NCBI RefSeq assembly: GCF_000519205.1
Contig: NZ_KI912601.1
Location: forward strand, 216,571-280,570
Origin: Amycolatopsis taiwanensis DSM 45107
GTDB lineage: Bacteria; Actinomycetota; Actinomycetes; Mycobacteriales; Pseudonocardiaceae
Length of the DNA: 64,000 nucleotides
Direction: 5' to 3'
Every line of letters starts with the position of its first letter. The first letter of the stretch is position 1. Positions 28,390 through 37,620 of this stretch are shown piece by piece. A program made the position numbers and the translations under genes. The notes below the pieces were generated by a model, which was not told the origin of the DNA, made no database searches, and saw only the letters and a list, made by a program, of their open reading frames with translations.

Positions 28390-28818
28390 ATGGTGCAGAC
28401 CGGGAAGCAACGGCTGCCGCGAGGAAGACGCGTCCCCGGCCATGGGCCAGTACATCGCAACGACTCTCCCGTGCTCGGGCTGGACGTGGGCGGGGTGATC
28501 GCGTGGCTGCACCACCACAAGTTCTTCCACCGCACCGGCATCCCCACCGAGAACCTGCATTTCGTTCGTGACCGTGCCGACAAAGCGCCGGTCTGTGCGC
28601 GGCTGCGCATCACGCACTTCGTCGACGACCGCCTCGACATCCTGAGGCGACTGACCACAGTCGGCCACCGTTACCTGTTCGTCGGCGGGCTTGGCGATGA
28701 AACAGCCCCGAGCGAGATTCCGCCCTGGGTGACAGTGGCGGAAACGTGGGCGGAGCTCGCTGATGCGATACAGAGCCGCCCGCCCGGCGCCCTGGACAAG
28801 CCGCCCCGCGACACCTGA
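28390..28818 (+). pseudogene. HAD-like hydrolase with an internal deletion
   Basis: The frame contains VLGLDVGGVI, the HAD motif I of a known actinobacterial family (DxG variant), directly followed by AWLHHHKFFHRTGIP, ENLHFVRDRADKAPVC and THFVDDRLDIL (motif IV). In intact relatives about 60-70 residues, including the motif II region, separate motif I from the AWLxHHxFF segment. Here they are absent without a frameshift, so the reading frame survives but the core domain cannot fold normally. Start ATG 28390 or GTG 28471. Family resemblance is from memory. Confidence 0.6.
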
Positions 28819-28888
28819 GTGGTGGCCGGCTGGGCCCTGGCCCGGGTGCAGGGATCCAGCCGCGCTTCAACAGCGACCCGGGAAGATC

Positions 28889-29992
28889 TCAGCGGGTTTT
28901 GTCGAGGCGGTCCAGGGTTTCCTGGTAGTCGCGGACCAGGTCGCCGACGATCTCCGCGACCGGGCGGACGCGGTCGATCCGGCCGACGATCTGCCCGGCC
29001 GGCATGGACACCAGCGTCGGATCGTTCGCTTCCTGCAGGCGGTCGTGGGCGGGTGCCACCAGCAGGTTCTGCAGCGGCATGGGTAGTGGCTCCGGCGCGT
29101 CCGGCGCCGCCCACGCCTCAGTCCACCGGGTTCGCAGGAGGCGCGCGGGTTTGCCGGTGTAGATCCGGGTTCGCACGGTGTCCGAGGATGTCGCCGCGAC
29201 CAGTGCGGCCTGCATCGCGCCCGAGCCCGGCATGGTCCGCAGGTACTCCTCGGTGGCCAGCCACAGCGAGCCCGTCCACGCCCCGGACGCGCCGAGCGCG
29301 AGCGCGGCGGCGATCTGGCGGCCCGAGCCGATCCCGCCGGCGGCGAGCACCGGAACCGAGTCGCCGACCGCGTCCACGATCTCCGGGAGCAGCACCATCG
29401 ACGCGATTTCGCCGGTGTGCCCGCCGGCCTCATATCCTTGTGCGACAACGAAATCCACCCCGTTGCCGACATGCCGCCGGGCGTGCTCGACCTTTCCGGC
29501 GAGCGCGGCCACTCCAACGCCGTGAGCGTGCGCCTGCTCGATCACGTCCACCGGCGGCGAGCCCAACGCGTTGGCGATCAGCTTGATGGGATGCCGGAGC
29601 GCGACCTCGACATGCGAGCGCGCGACCGAGTGCAGCCAGCCCAGCACCCCGGCCTGTCCGGCTTCGTCCGCCGGCTCGGGCACCCCCAGTTCGCGCAGCG
29701 TCCGGGCCACGAATGCCCGGTGCTCGTCCGGGATGAGTTTGCCGAGGTCCACGCTCGTGCCCTCGGCCGGGATCTTCGCGGGCATCACCACGTCCACGCC
29801 GTACGGCCGGCCGCTCGTGTTGGCGTCCATCCAGTCGAGCACACGGTCCAGCTCTGCGGCGTCGTTGAACCGGACACAGCCGAGCACGCCGAGCCCGCCC
29901 GCGTTGCTGATCGCCGCCGCCACATGCTCGGACGGGGTGAACCCGATGATCGGATACTCGATACCGAGCGTCTCGCACAGCGCGGTGCGCAT
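28889..29992 (-). CDS. Nitronate monooxygenase-like flavin oxidoreductase
   Basis: 367-residue FMN-dependent TIM-barrel protein of the nitronate monooxygenase/2-nitropropane dioxygenase superfamily. The catalytic-histidine motif AGGHTGE is at about 190-196, the FMN phosphate site AAGGIGSG at about 221-228, and the N-terminal PIIGF and SNAGGLGVLG loops are typical. It lies 15 bp after the fadD19 stop on the same strand and so is probably in that KstR-controlled transcript. A role as an enoyl-CoA or steroid-ring reductase, like the related IpdC in late steroid catabolism, is an inference. Confidence 0.82.
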   Translation of the reverse strand: MRTALCETLGIEYPIIGFTPSEHVAAAISNAGGLGVLGCVRFNDAAELDRVLDWMDANTSGRPYGVDVVMPAKIPAEGTSVDLGKLIPDEHRAFVARTLRELGVPEPADEAGQAGVLGWLHSVARSHVEVALRHPIKLIANALGSPPVDVIEQAHAHGVGVAALAGKVEHARRHVGNGVDFVVAQGYEAGGHTGEIASMVLLPEIVDAVGDSVPVLAAGGIGSGRQIAAALALGASGAWTGSLWLATEEYLRTMPGSGAMQAALVAATSSDTVRTRIYTGKPARLLRTRWTEAWAAPDAPEPLPMPLQNLLVAPAHDRLQEANDPTLVSMPAGQIVGRIDRVRPVAEIVGDLVRDYQETLDRLDKTR

Positions 29993-30007
29993 CGACTCCT
30001 CCTCGAA

Positions 30008-31609
30008 CTACGGTTGGACGGCGGGTTTGTGCTGGGCCGCGTACTTCTGCGCCCACGGATAGTCGGGCTTGCCGCTGGGCAGGCGGCCGACCTCCTCGGC
30101 CAGCCAGATGCTGCGGGGCACCTTGTAGCCCGCGAGCTCCCGCCGCACGTGCTCGTCGAGGGCCGCCCAGTCCGGGAGGTGGCCGGGCCGGGACTGGACG
30201 ATCGCGCCCACTCGCTGGCCGAGCCGCTCGTCCGGAAGGCCGATGACGAGCGCGTCGAACACGTCGGGATGCGACTTCAGCGCGCCCTCGACCTCTTCGG
30301 GGAAGACCTTTTCACCGCCGGTGTTGACGCACTGGGACCCGCGGCCGAGCAGGGTCACCGTGCCGTCCTGCTCGTAGCGTGCCCAGTCGCCGGGAATCAC
30401 GTACCGCGCACCGTCGATCTCGACGAAGATCTGCTTCGTCTTGCCGGGATCCTTGTAGTAGCCCAGGGGAACGTGACCGCGGCGGGCGATGCGGCCGGTC
30501 GCGCCGGGCTCCGGAGCCACCGGGCGGTTGTCCTCGTCGACGAGGATCGCGTCGCGGCCGAAGTTGACCCGCGGGCCGGCCGAGTGGTCGGTGTCCTTGG
30601 CCACCATGCCCATGCCGGTGAACCCGCTCTCCGACGATCCGATCGCGTCGGTGAGCACGACGTTGGGGAAGGTCTTGAGGTACTCCTGCTTGACGGCCTG
30701 GGAGAACAGCGCCGCGTGGCTGGACACCGCGACCAGCGACGACGCGTCGTAGTCTCCCTGGTGGTATGCCTCGATCAGCGGCCGCGCCATCGCGTCGCCC
30801 ACGATCGTGAGCACCTGGACCCGGTGCTCGACGACCCGCCGCCAGATGTCGACCGCGTCGAACTGCGGCACGAACACCACGGTGCCACCGGCGAACAAGG
30901 CGCCGAACGCGGCCCATTGTGCGGCACCGTGGATCAACGGCGCGGCGGGCAGGCGGACGAGGCCGTACTGCTTGGCCTGCTCGGCCATGGCCCACTCGTC
31001 GGGCACGTACTCGCCGGTGACGAAGTCGATCCCACCACCGAGCGCGCGCCAGACGTCTTCGTGCCGCCACACGACTCCCTTGGGATAGCCGGTGGTGCCC
31101 CCGGTGTAGAGGATGTAGTGGTCGTCGGCGCTGCGTTCGCCGAAGTCCCGATCCGGGGAGCCCTCCGCCAGCGCGGTGGCGTATTCGACACCCTCGAATT
31201 CGGCGTCGCTGCCGTCTTCGACGACTACAACGTGTTTCAGTTGTGGGGTCTCCCGGCGCACCGCGGCGACCCGGTCCGCGTATTGCCGCTCGTGCACGAG
31301 CGCGACCAGGTCGGCATTGTCGAACAGATATTTCAGCTCGCCGTGCACGTACCGGTAATTGATGTTCACCGCGACGGCGCGGAGCTTGTAGGCCGCGAAC
31401 ATCGCCTCGATCATCTCGATGGAGTTTCGCGAATACACGCCGATGTGATCACCCTTGCCCACGCCGTGCGCAGCGAGATGGTGGGCGAGCCGGTTGGCGT
31501 GTTCGTCCAGTTGTGCGTAAGTGACCTGCCGGTCACCGCAGATGACCGCGGTGCGATCCGGCACGGCGTCGACGGCGTGCTCGAGTAGATCCGCGATGTT
31601 ATAAGCCAC
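30008..31609 (-). CDS. fadD19: Steroid side-chain acyl-CoA synthetase FadD19
   Basis: ATP-dependent CoA ligase of about 533 residues that activates C8 side-chain carboxylic acids of sterols (3-oxo-cholest-4-en-26-oate and C24-branched relatives) for beta-oxidation. The AMP-binding P-loop [11 protein letters not shown], the GSSESG adenylate motif and the C-terminal [10 protein letters not shown] lysine region are intact. The N-terminus [16 protein letters not shown] and many blocks match Rv3515c. GTG 31609 is preferred to ATG 31627 because the upstream ATG overlaps the KstR box. Divergent from echA19, exactly as Rv3515c/Rv3516. Confidence 0.9.
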   Translation of the reverse strand: MAYNIADLLEHAVDAVPDRTAVICGDRQVTYAQLDEHANRLAHHLAAHGVGKGDHIGVYSRNSIEMIEAMFAAYKLRAVAVNINYRYVHGELKYLFDNADLVALVHERQYADRVAAVRRETPQLKHVVVVEDGSDAEFEGVEYATALAEGSPDRDFGERSADDHYILYTGGTTGYPKGVVWRHEDVWRALGGGIDFVTGEYVPDEWAMAEQAKQYGLVRLPAAPLIHGAAQWAAFGALFAGGTVVFVPQFDAVDIWRRVVEHRVQVLTIVGDAMARPLIEAYHQGDYDASSLVAVSSHAALFSQAVKQEYLKTFPNVVLTDAIGSSESGFTGMGMVAKDTDHSAGPRVNFGRDAILVDEDNRPVAPEPGATGRIARRGHVPLGYYKDPGKTKQIFVEIDGARYVIPGDWARYEQDGTVTLLGRGSQCVNTGGEKVFPEEVEGALKSHPDVFDALVIGLPDERLGQRVGAIVQSRPGHLPDWAALDEHVRRELAGYKVPRSIWLAEEVGRLPSGKPDYPWAQKYAAQHKPAVQP

Positions 31610-31619
31610 CCAGCCAAAG

Positions 31620-31633
31620 TAGAACATGTTATC
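31620..31633. promoter_or_regulatory. KstR box between fadD19 and echA19
   Basis: TAGAACATGTTATC matches TnnAACnnGTTnnA except at the last base. It lies in the 63-bp divergent space and would control both genes. Confidence 0.7.
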
Positions 31634-31672
31634 GTTCTGGGCAATATCCGGCTGGTCTGGGAGGACGCGGAC

Positions 31673-32461
31673 ATGGCGGAACCGCACGCTCTGGTAGAAC
31701 AACGCGGCCACACGCTGGTGGTGACGATGAACCGGCCACAGGCGCGCAATGCGATCACCGGCGAGATGATGTCGATCCTGGTCGAGGCCTGGAACCGGGT
31801 GGACAACGACCCGGAGATCCGCAGTTGCGTGCTCACCGGCGCGGGCGGCGCGTTCTGCGCCGGGGCGGACCTCAAATCGATGGCGCGCAACTCCCCCGGC
31901 GACTCCTACGAGCGCGGCGCGTTCGACCCCACCCGCATCGAGGGCCTGCTGAAGGGGCGCCGCCTGACCAAGCCGCTGATCGCCGCGGTGGAAGGGCCGG
32001 CGATCGCGGGGGGCACCGAGATCCTGCAGGCCACCGACATCCGGATCGCCGGGCAGGGCGCGAAGTTCGGCGTCTCCGAGGCACGCTGGGGACTGTTCCC
32101 GATGGGCGGCTCGGCGGTCCGGCTGCCGCGCCAGATCCCGTACACGGTGGCCGCCGAACTCCTGCTGACCGGCCGCCACCTGACCGCCGGCCAGGCGAAG
32201 GAGATCGGTCTCATCGGCCGCGTCGTGCCCGACGGCACCGCGCTGGAGAGCGCCCTCGAAGTCGCCGAACGCATCGCCGCCAACGGCCCTCTTGCGGTGC
32301 AAGCCATCCTGCGCACCATGCGCGACACCGAGGGGCTGCACGAGGAAGAGGCGTTCAAGCTCGAAGCCCAGTACGGGATCAAGGTTTTCCAGTCCGAGGA
32401 CGCCAAGGAAGGCCCGCGCGCCTTCGCCGAGAAACGCGAACCCGACTTCAAGGGCCGCTGA
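31673..32461 (+). CDS. echA19: Enoyl-CoA hydratase EchA19
   Basis: Crotonase-fold hydratase of 262 residues acting on steroid side-chain enoyl-CoA thioesters in the first beta-oxidation cycle. Oxyanion-hole segments [12 protein letters not shown] (about 58-69) and [12 protein letters not shown] (about 107-118) are intact, and the C-terminal [13 protein letters not shown] matches Rv3516 nearly word for word. GGGAGG lies 8 nt before ATG 31673. The divergent arrangement with fadD19 and the shared KstR box support the assignment. Confidence 0.92.
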   Translation: MAEPHALVEQRGHTLVVTMNRPQARNAITGEMMSILVEAWNRVDNDPEIRSCVLTGAGGAFCAGADLKSMARNSPGDSYERGAFDPTRIEGLLKGRRLTKPLIAAVEGPAIAGGTEILQATDIRIAGQGAKFGVSEARWGLFPMGGSAVRLPRQIPYTVAAELLLTGRHLTAGQAKEIGLIGRVVPDGTALESALEVAERIAANGPLAVQAILRTMRDTEGLHEEEAFKLEAQYGIKVFQSEDAKEGPRAFAEKREPDFKGR

Positions 32462-32463
32462 TC

Positions 32464-32497
32464 ACGAGCAGCTCACCGGCCGCGGTGAGCTGCTCGT
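32464..32497. terminator. Hairpin between convergent echA19 and acyl-CoA ligase genes
   Basis: A 15-bp perfect stem (ACGAGCAGCTCACCG and its complement) with a four-base loop begins 2 bp after the echA19 stop. No T-tract; likely works in both directions. Confidence 0.7.
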
Positions 32498-32583
32498 CGT
32501 GGCCAGGCCCCGCAGGTGGAGCATCGCGGCATGTTGCCGGAGCAGTTGTGGGCAAGCTTGCGGGCGGAACGGCCCTCGGCTGC

Positions 32584-34125
32584 TCAGATCGCGCGTTCGC
32601 GGCCCTTCCAGTACGGGTCACGCAGCTTGCGCTTGTACAGCTTGCCGTTCGGGTCGCGCGGCAGCTCGTCGAGGTAGTCGATGCTCCGGGGAAGCTTGAA
32701 CTTCGCCAGCTTTTCCCGGGCATAGCCGAGCAGTTCCCGAGTCAGCTCGTCCCCGGGCACCACGCCGTCGGCAGGCTGGACGACGGCCTTGATCTCCTCG
32801 CCCCAGTCGTCGTGGGGCACGCCGAAGACCGCGACGTCGGCCACCTTGGGGTGCATCACCAGCTCGTTCTCGATCTCCGCCGGGTAGATGTTCACCCCAC
32901 CGGAGATGATCATGTCGTTCTTCCGGTCGTGCAGGAACAGGTAGCCGTCCTCGTCCAGGTGCCCGATGTCGCCCATAGTGAACAGGTCCCCGACCCTGGC
33001 TCGCTCGGTCTTGGCCTTGTCCCGGTGATATTCGAACTTCGAGTCGCCCATCTTCAGGTAGACGACGCCGGGCTGCCCCGGCGGGAGCTCGCGCCCGTCC
33101 TCGTCGAGGATCTTGATGACCGACCCGGGCCAGGCGCGCCCGACCGAACCGGGCTTGCGCAGCCATTCCTCGCCGCTGATCACCGTCCCGCCGCCCTCCG
33201 TGGCCGCGTAGTAGTCGGTGACCACCGGGCCCCACCAGTCGAGCATGCGCCGCTTCACCTCGGGTGGGCACGGCGCGGCGCCGTGGATCATGTTGCGCAG
33301 CGAGGAAACGTCGTAGGAGTTGCGCACCTCCTCGGGCAACGCGAGGAGGCGGCGGAACTGCGTCGGCACCATGTGACTGTGGGTGACCCGATGCCGTTCG
33401 ATCAGCCGGAGCATCTCCTCCGGGTCCCACCGGTCCATCAGCACGACGGGATGGCCGAGCTGGATCGAGATCACCGCGAAGTTCAGCACCGCGGTGTGGT
33501 AGAGCGGCGAACCGCACAGGTGCACGTGATCGTCGAACGCCTTGAGCCCGAAAATCCCGAAGAACCCGGTGGACGCGGCCGGGACCTCGTCGGGGTCGGC
33601 GCCGGTCAGCGGCCGGCGGACGCCCTTCGGCCGGCCCGTGGTACCCGAGGTGTAGAGCATCGGAGAGCCGGCGGTGCGCCGCTTGGGGCGCCCGTGGCCG
33701 CCCGCGCCCAGTTCGGCCACGGGACGGAAGCCCTCGACGTGGCCGGCCGCGAACCGCGCGCTCGGCGGGAGCCCGGCCTCGTCCGCGGCGGCGATCGCGA
33801 CGTCCGCGAACCGCTCGTGCGCCAGAAACGCCTTGGCGCCGCTGTCGGAAAGGATGTGGGCGACCTCGGGTCCGACCAGATGCCAGTTGACCATCACGAC
33901 GTAGAGACCGGACTGGATCGCCGCGAAGAAGGCGGCGAGCAGCTCGGCACCGTTGGGCTGCAGGACCACCACCGCGTCCCCAACCTCAAGCCCCAGCTCC
34001 TGCAGGCCGCGGGCGTAGGCATCGGCCTTGTCCGCGAGCTGCCGGTAGGCGACCTCGGTCCCGTCCGGGTCGATCACGGCCGTGCGTCCCGGCTGTTCCG
34101 CGGCGATGTTCCAGAACCCCGTCAT
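32584..34125 (-). CDS. Acyl-CoA synthetase (FadD family)
   Basis: 513-residue AMP-forming fatty-acid/steroid-acid CoA ligase. P-loop YTSGTTGRPKG, the core YYAATEGGG, MGDIGHLDEDGY and the C-terminal catalytic lysine region DPNGKLYKRKLRD are all present. Its KstR-flanked place next to the DUF35-ltp4-ltp3 operon suggests it activates another sterol side-chain or ring-derived acid. It is clearly different from FadD19 and cannot be matched to a numbered FadD from memory. ATG 34125, with GGAGAGG upstream, overlaps the stop of a 56-codon upstream frame. Confidence 0.85.
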   Translation of the reverse strand: MTGFWNIAAEQPGRTAVIDPDGTEVAYRQLADKADAYARGLQELGLEVGDAVVVLQPNGAELLAAFFAAIQSGLYVVMVNWHLVGPEVAHILSDSGAKAFLAHERFADVAIAAADEAGLPPSARFAAGHVEGFRPVAELGAGGHGRPKRRTAGSPMLYTSGTTGRPKGVRRPLTGADPDEVPAASTGFFGIFGLKAFDDHVHLCGSPLYHTAVLNFAVISIQLGHPVVLMDRWDPEEMLRLIERHRVTHSHMVPTQFRRLLALPEEVRNSYDVSSLRNMIHGAAPCPPEVKRRMLDWWGPVVTDYYAATEGGGTVISGEEWLRKPGSVGRAWPGSVIKILDEDGRELPPGQPGVVYLKMGDSKFEYHRDKAKTERARVGDLFTMGDIGHLDEDGYLFLHDRKNDMIISGGVNIYPAEIENELVMHPKVADVAVFGVPHDDWGEEIKAVVQPADGVVPGDELTRELLGYAREKLAKFKLPRSIDYLDELPRDPNGKLYKRKLRDPYWKGRERAI

Positions 34126-34292
34126 GCGTGCCTCTCCGCGAGTTTGCGCGCGACCGCAATCGTGTCGACGGGGCGCTCCATCTTGGATCGAGTCGCGTCC
34201 TCGATCCGGGCGCCCCGCCGCCTCGATGGCGGGCCTTCGGGGCGCGCGTGCTGGTCACCTTGCTTGCCGCGACCTGACAGAGGGCTGTTCAT
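34122..34292 (-). CDS. Possible 56-codon leader ORF upstream of the acyl-CoA ligase
   Basis: An ATG at 34292, 11 bp inside the KstR box at 34304, opens a 56-residue frame (MNSPLSGRGKQGDQ to VARKLAERHA) whose TGA overlaps the ligase ATG as ATGA. The peptide is basic and has no recognised family, and its middle is encoded by a GC-rich hairpin, which argues it may be a by-product of a palindromic repeat. The ATGA overlap is the reason for listing it. Confidence 0.3.
   Translation of the reverse strand: MNSPLSGRGKQGDQHARPEGPPSRRRGARIEDATRSKMERPVDTIAVARKLAERHA
34211..34244. repeat. GC-rich palindromic element
   Basis: CGCCCCG (34211-34217) and CCGCC (34218-34222) pair with GGCGG (34228-34232) and CGGGGCG (34238-34244), leaving a TCGAT loop and a small bulge. 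It lies between the KstR boxes and the ligase start and may be a dispersed palindrome or a leader hairpin. Confidence 0.5.
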
Positions 34293-34303
34293 GGCTACGA
34301 ATC

Positions 34304-34317
34304 TAGAACGAGTTCCA
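34304..34317. promoter_or_regulatory. KstR box in front of the acyl-CoA ligase
   Basis: TAGAACGAGTTCCA fits TnnAACnnGTTnnA at every fixed position. One of two boxes in the 257-bp divergent region. Confidence 0.8.
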
Positions 34318-34359
34318 CCAAGCATCAAGCCGCTTCGGTGCGCACCTTGCCGACTTTTC

Positions 34360-34373
34360 GAGAACATGTTTCA
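34360..34373. promoter_or_regulatory. KstR box in front of the DUF35-ltp4-ltp3 operon
   Basis: GAGAACATGTTTCA matches the KstR motif except at the first base. It ends 9 bp before the GTG at 34383, close enough to block transcription or its start. Confidence 0.65.
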
Positions 34374-34382
34374 CTCTCTGTC

Positions 34383-35342
34383 GTGCGTACCCCGCTGTCG
34401 GCACCACTGGAGATCTCCTTCGACTACACGCGCTCGCTCGGGCCGGTGCTCGGGCGGTTCGTCACCGGCCTGCGAGATCGCCGGATCGAGGGCGTGCGCG
34501 GCTCCGACGGCCGCGTGCACGTACCGCCGGTCGAGTACGACCCGGTCACCGCCCAGCCACTCGGCGAGTTCGTGCCGGTGGGCGAGGAAGGCACCGTGCT
34601 GTCGTGGTCCTGGACCGCCGGCCCGCTGGAGGGACAACCACTGGCGCATCCCTTTGCCTGGGCGCTGATCCAGTTGGACGGCGCCGACACCGCCATGCTG
34701 CACGCCGTCGACGTGAGCAGCCCGGAGGAGATCCACACCGGCATGCGAGTCCGGGTCCGGTGGGCCGACGAGCGGGTCGGGCACATCCGCGACATCGCCT
34801 GCTTCGTCCCCGCGGACGCCCCCGGCGAGCCGTCCGAGGAGACGGCCGGCAACGAAGGTGGCGCAGTGTCCATAATGGTCACTCCGGTACGGCTGAGCTA
34901 CCAGCATTCCGTCTCGCCAGAGGAAAGCCGGTTCCTGCGTGGCCTCGCCGACGGGCGGCTGATCGGCCAGCGGTGCCCCGCCTGCCGCAAGGTCTACGTG
35001 CCACCGCGCGGTGCCTGCCCCACCGACGGGGTGCCCACCGAGGAAGAAGTCGAGCTCCCCGACACCGGGATCGTCACCACGTTCTGCATCGTCAACGTGC
35101 CGTTCCTCGGACAGCGCATCAAGCCGCCTTACGTCGCCGCCTACATCCTGCTCGACGGCGCCGATATCGCCTTCCTGCACCTGGTGCTCGGCTGCGACGC
35201 CTCGGAAGTCCGGATGGGCATGCGCGTGCGCGCCGCCTGGAAACCGCGCGAAGAGTGGTGGACCAGCCTGGAGAACATCGACCACTTCGAGCCGACCGGC
35301 GAGCCGGACGCGCCGTACGAATCCTTCGCCCACCACCTGTGA
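34383..35342 (+). CDS. Double DUF35/OB-fold protein, Ltp partner (Rv3521 homologue)
   Basis: 319 residues. Two DUF35-type OB folds: the first (about 1-150) lacks cysteines; the second (about 160-319) begins with a rubredoxin-like CPACRKVYVPPRGACPTDG zinc ribbon. Proteins of this type bind thiolase-like Ltp aldolases and present the acyl-CoA substrate, as the ChsH2 DUF35 domain does for Ltp2. It is first in an operon with ltp4 and ltp3, the same order as Rv3521-Rv3523. GTG 34383 is chosen; the frame upstream crosses the KstR box. Confidence 0.85.
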   Translation: MRTPLSAPLEISFDYTRSLGPVLGRFVTGLRDRRIEGVRGSDGRVHVPPVEYDPVTAQPLGEFVPVGEEGTVLSWSWTAGPLEGQPLAHPFAWALIQLDGADTAMLHAVDVSSPEEIHTGMRVRVRWADERVGHIRDIACFVPADAPGEPSEETAGNEGGAVSIMVTPVRLSYQHSVSPEESRFLRGLADGRLIGQRCPACRKVYVPPRGACPTDGVPTEEEVELPDTGIVTTFCIVNVPFLGQRIKPPYVAAYILLDGADIAFLHLVLGCDASEVRMGMRVRAAWKPREEWWTSLENIDHFEPTGEPDAPYESFAHHL

Positions 35343-35353
35343 GAGGGAACGAG

Positions 35354-36406
35354 ATGCACGACGTGGCCGTGGTCGGGTTCGCGCAGGCCCCGAACGTCCG
35401 TCGCACCACCGGCACCACCAACGGGGTGGAAATGCTGGTGCCGATCTTCGCCGAGGCGTTCACCCGAACCGGACTGTCCAAAGCAGACATCGGGTTCTGG
35501 TGTTCGGGCTCGTCGGATTACCTGGCCGGGCGGGCGTTCTCGTTCATCTCCGCGATCGACGCGATCGGCGCGTTCCCACCGATCAACGAGTCGCATGTGG
35601 AAATGGACGCGGCGTGGGCGCTCTACGAGGCGTGGCTGAAGATCCGCACCGGCGAGGTGGACACAGCGCTGGTGTACGGGTTCGGCAAGTCCTCGGCCGG
35701 CCAGCTCAAGCGCGTGCTCGCCCTGCAGCTCGACCCCTACACCGTCGCTCCACTGTGGCCGGATTCGATCAGCATCGCCGGACTGCAGGCGCGGCTGGGG
35801 CTGGACGCCGGTCTGTGGAGCGAGAAGGACCTGGCCGAGGTGGCCGCGCGCAGCCGCGCGGACGCCGTGTCCAACCCGTACGCCCAGATCTCGGGCACGG
35901 CCGGCGTGACGGAACTGCTCGACGCTCCCTATGTCGCGAATCCCTTGCGAGCACACGACATCGCGCCGGTTACCGACGGCGCCGCGGTGATGATCCTGGC
36001 CGCCGCGGACCGGGCGAAGGACATCGTCGACCGGCCGGCCGTGATCACCGCGCTGGAGCACCGTGTCGACTCCCCCGTTCTCGGCGCCCGCGACCTCACC
36101 CGCTCGCCCTCCACCGAGGCCGCCGCGAAGGCGGCTGGAATCGACGGAGTCGAGGTGGCCGAACTGCACGCCCCGTTCACCCACCAGGAACTGATCCTGC
36201 GCACCGCGCTGGGCCTCGACGAGCGGGTGCGCATCAACCCGTCCGGCGGGGCCCTGACCGGGAACCCGATGTTCGCCGCGGGCCTGGCGCGGATCGGCGA
36301 AGCGGCGCAGCAGATCTTCACCGGAAAAGCGCAGAAGGTGCTCGCCCACGCCACCAGTGGGCCCGCGCTGCAGCAGAACCTCGTCGCCGTCCTTACCGCC
36401 GGATGA
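35354..36406 (+). CDS. ltp4: Thiolase-like lipid-transfer protein/aldolase Ltp4
   Basis: 350-residue thiolase-fold protein of the SCP2-thiolase group, counterpart of Rv3522. Blocks such as GFWCSGSSDYLAGRAFSFIS and ESHVEMDAAWALYEA are nearly identical to mycobacterial Ltp4. Members of this group act as retro-aldolases on branched sterol side chains (for example C24-branched sitosterol) with a DUF35 partner. GAGGGAACGAG precedes ATG 35354, 11 bp after the DUF35 gene. Reaction and substrate are inferred from Ltp2 and Ltp3/4 work. Confidence 0.9.
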   Translation: MHDVAVVGFAQAPNVRRTTGTTNGVEMLVPIFAEAFTRTGLSKADIGFWCSGSSDYLAGRAFSFISAIDAIGAFPPINESHVEMDAAWALYEAWLKIRTGEVDTALVYGFGKSSAGQLKRVLALQLDPYTVAPLWPDSISIAGLQARLGLDAGLWSEKDLAEVAARSRADAVSNPYAQISGTAGVTELLDAPYVANPLRAHDIAPVTDGAAVMILAAADRAKDIVDRPAVITALEHRVDSPVLGARDLTRSPSTEAAAKAAGIDGVEVAELHAPFTHQELILRTALGLDERVRINPSGGALTGNPMFAAGLARIGEAAQQIFTGKAQKVLAHATSGPALQQNLVAVLTAG

Positions 36407-36428
36407 CCGCTTTATTGGAGGACCACTG

Positions 36429-37598
36429 ATGGCCAAGCGACCGGCCGCGGTGCTCGGCACCGGGCAGACCCATCATCGCGCGAAGCGCACGGACGTGTCG
36501 ATGCCGGGCCTGGTCCGCGAAGCCATCGACCGCGCACTCGCCGATGCGCAGGTGGACTGGCCGGACATCGACGCGGTCGTGCTCGGAAAGGCGCCCGACC
36601 TGTTCGAGGGCGTGATGATGCCCGAACTGTTCCTCGCCGACGCGATCGGCGCGACCGGCAAGCCGATGCTGCGCGTGCACACCGCGGGCTCGGTCGGTGG
36701 TTCCACCGCGCTGGTGGCCACGAGCCTGGTGCAGGCGGGGGTGCACCGCCGGGTGCTGACCGTCGCCTTCGAGAAACAGTCCGAGTCGAACGCGATGTGG
36801 GGGCTCTCGATCATGCCGCCGTTCCAGATGCCGGTGGGCGCCGGCGCGGGCGGCTATTTCGCGCCGCACGTTCGCTCCTACATCCGGCGTTCCGGTGCGC
36901 CGGAGCACATCGGCGCTGTGGTCGCTGCCAAGGACCGCCGCAACGGCGCGCTGAACCCGTTTGCGCACCTGCGACAGGGCGACATCACGGTGGAGTCGGT
37001 GCAGGCGTCGCAGATGCTGTGGGACCCGATCCGCTACGACGAGACCTGCCCGTCCTCGGACGGCGCCTGCGCGATGGTGATCGGCGACGAGGCCGCCGGA
37101 GACGCGGTACCCGGCGGCGCGGCATGGGTCCACGCCACCGCCATGCGCACCGAACCGACCACGTTCGCCGGCCGCGACCAGGTCAGCCCCCAGGCCGGGC
37201 GGGACGCTGCCACCGCGTTGTGGCGGGAGGCCGGAATCACCGATCCGTTGTCCGAAGTGGACACCGCAGAGATTTACGTGCCGTTCTCCTGGTTCGAGCC
37301 GATGTGGCTGGAGAACCTCGGCTTCATGCCGGAGGGCGAGGGCTGGCGGCTGACCGAGGCAGGCGAGACGGCACTCGGCGGACGCCTGCCGGTGAACCCG
37401 TCCGGCGGCGTGCTGTCTTCCAACCCGATCGGCGCGTCCGGCATGCTGCGTTTTTCCGAGGCCGCGAAGCAGGTGATGGGCCGGGCCGGCGACTACCAGG
37501 TGGACGGCGCCCGGACCGCGCTCGGTCACGCCTACGGCGGTGGCTCCCAGTACTTCGCCATGTGGGTCGTGGGCTCCGCCAAGCCCGGCCAGAACTAG
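36429..37598 (+). CDS. ltp3: Thiolase-like lipid-transfer protein/aldolase Ltp3
   Basis: 389-residue SCP2-thiolase-type protein, counterpart of Rv3523. RVHTAGSVGGSTALVA, PCPSSDGACAMV-like EYDETCPSSDGA and the C-terminal NPSGGVLSSNPIGASGM and GHAYGGGSQ loops are typical. Expected to work with Ltp4 and the DUF35 protein in retro-aldol release of propionyl-CoA from branched side chains. GGAGG precedes ATG 36429. Last gene of the operon; the repeat arrays follow. Confidence 0.9.
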   Translation: MAKRPAAVLGTGQTHHRAKRTDVSMPGLVREAIDRALADAQVDWPDIDAVVLGKAPDLFEGVMMPELFLADAIGATGKPMLRVHTAGSVGGSTALVATSLVQAGVHRRVLTVAFEKQSESNAMWGLSIMPPFQMPVGAGAGGYFAPHVRSYIRRSGAPEHIGAVVAAKDRRNGALNPFAHLRQGDITVESVQASQMLWDPIRYDETCPSSDGACAMVIGDEAAGDAVPGGAAWVHATAMRTEPTTFAGRDQVSPQAGRDAATALWREAGITDPLSEVDTAEIYVPFSWFEPMWLENLGFMPEGEGWRLTEAGETALGGRLPVNPSGGVLSSNPIGASGMLRFSEAAKQVMGRAGDYQVDGARTALGHAYGGGSQYFAMWVVGSAKPGQN

Positions 37599-37620
37599 TT
37601 TTCACGACCGTTGCCGGGGG

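Noticed and set aside
29417-31588. 723-residue plus-strand frame over the flavin oxidoreductase and fadD19
   Set aside because: Shadow frame rich in D, V, H and R; the minus strand holds two complete enzymes with active-site motifs.
31825-34668. 947-residue plus-strand frame over echA19 and the acyl-CoA ligase
   Set aside because: Crosses two well-supported genes on both strands; proline/arginine-rich without domains.
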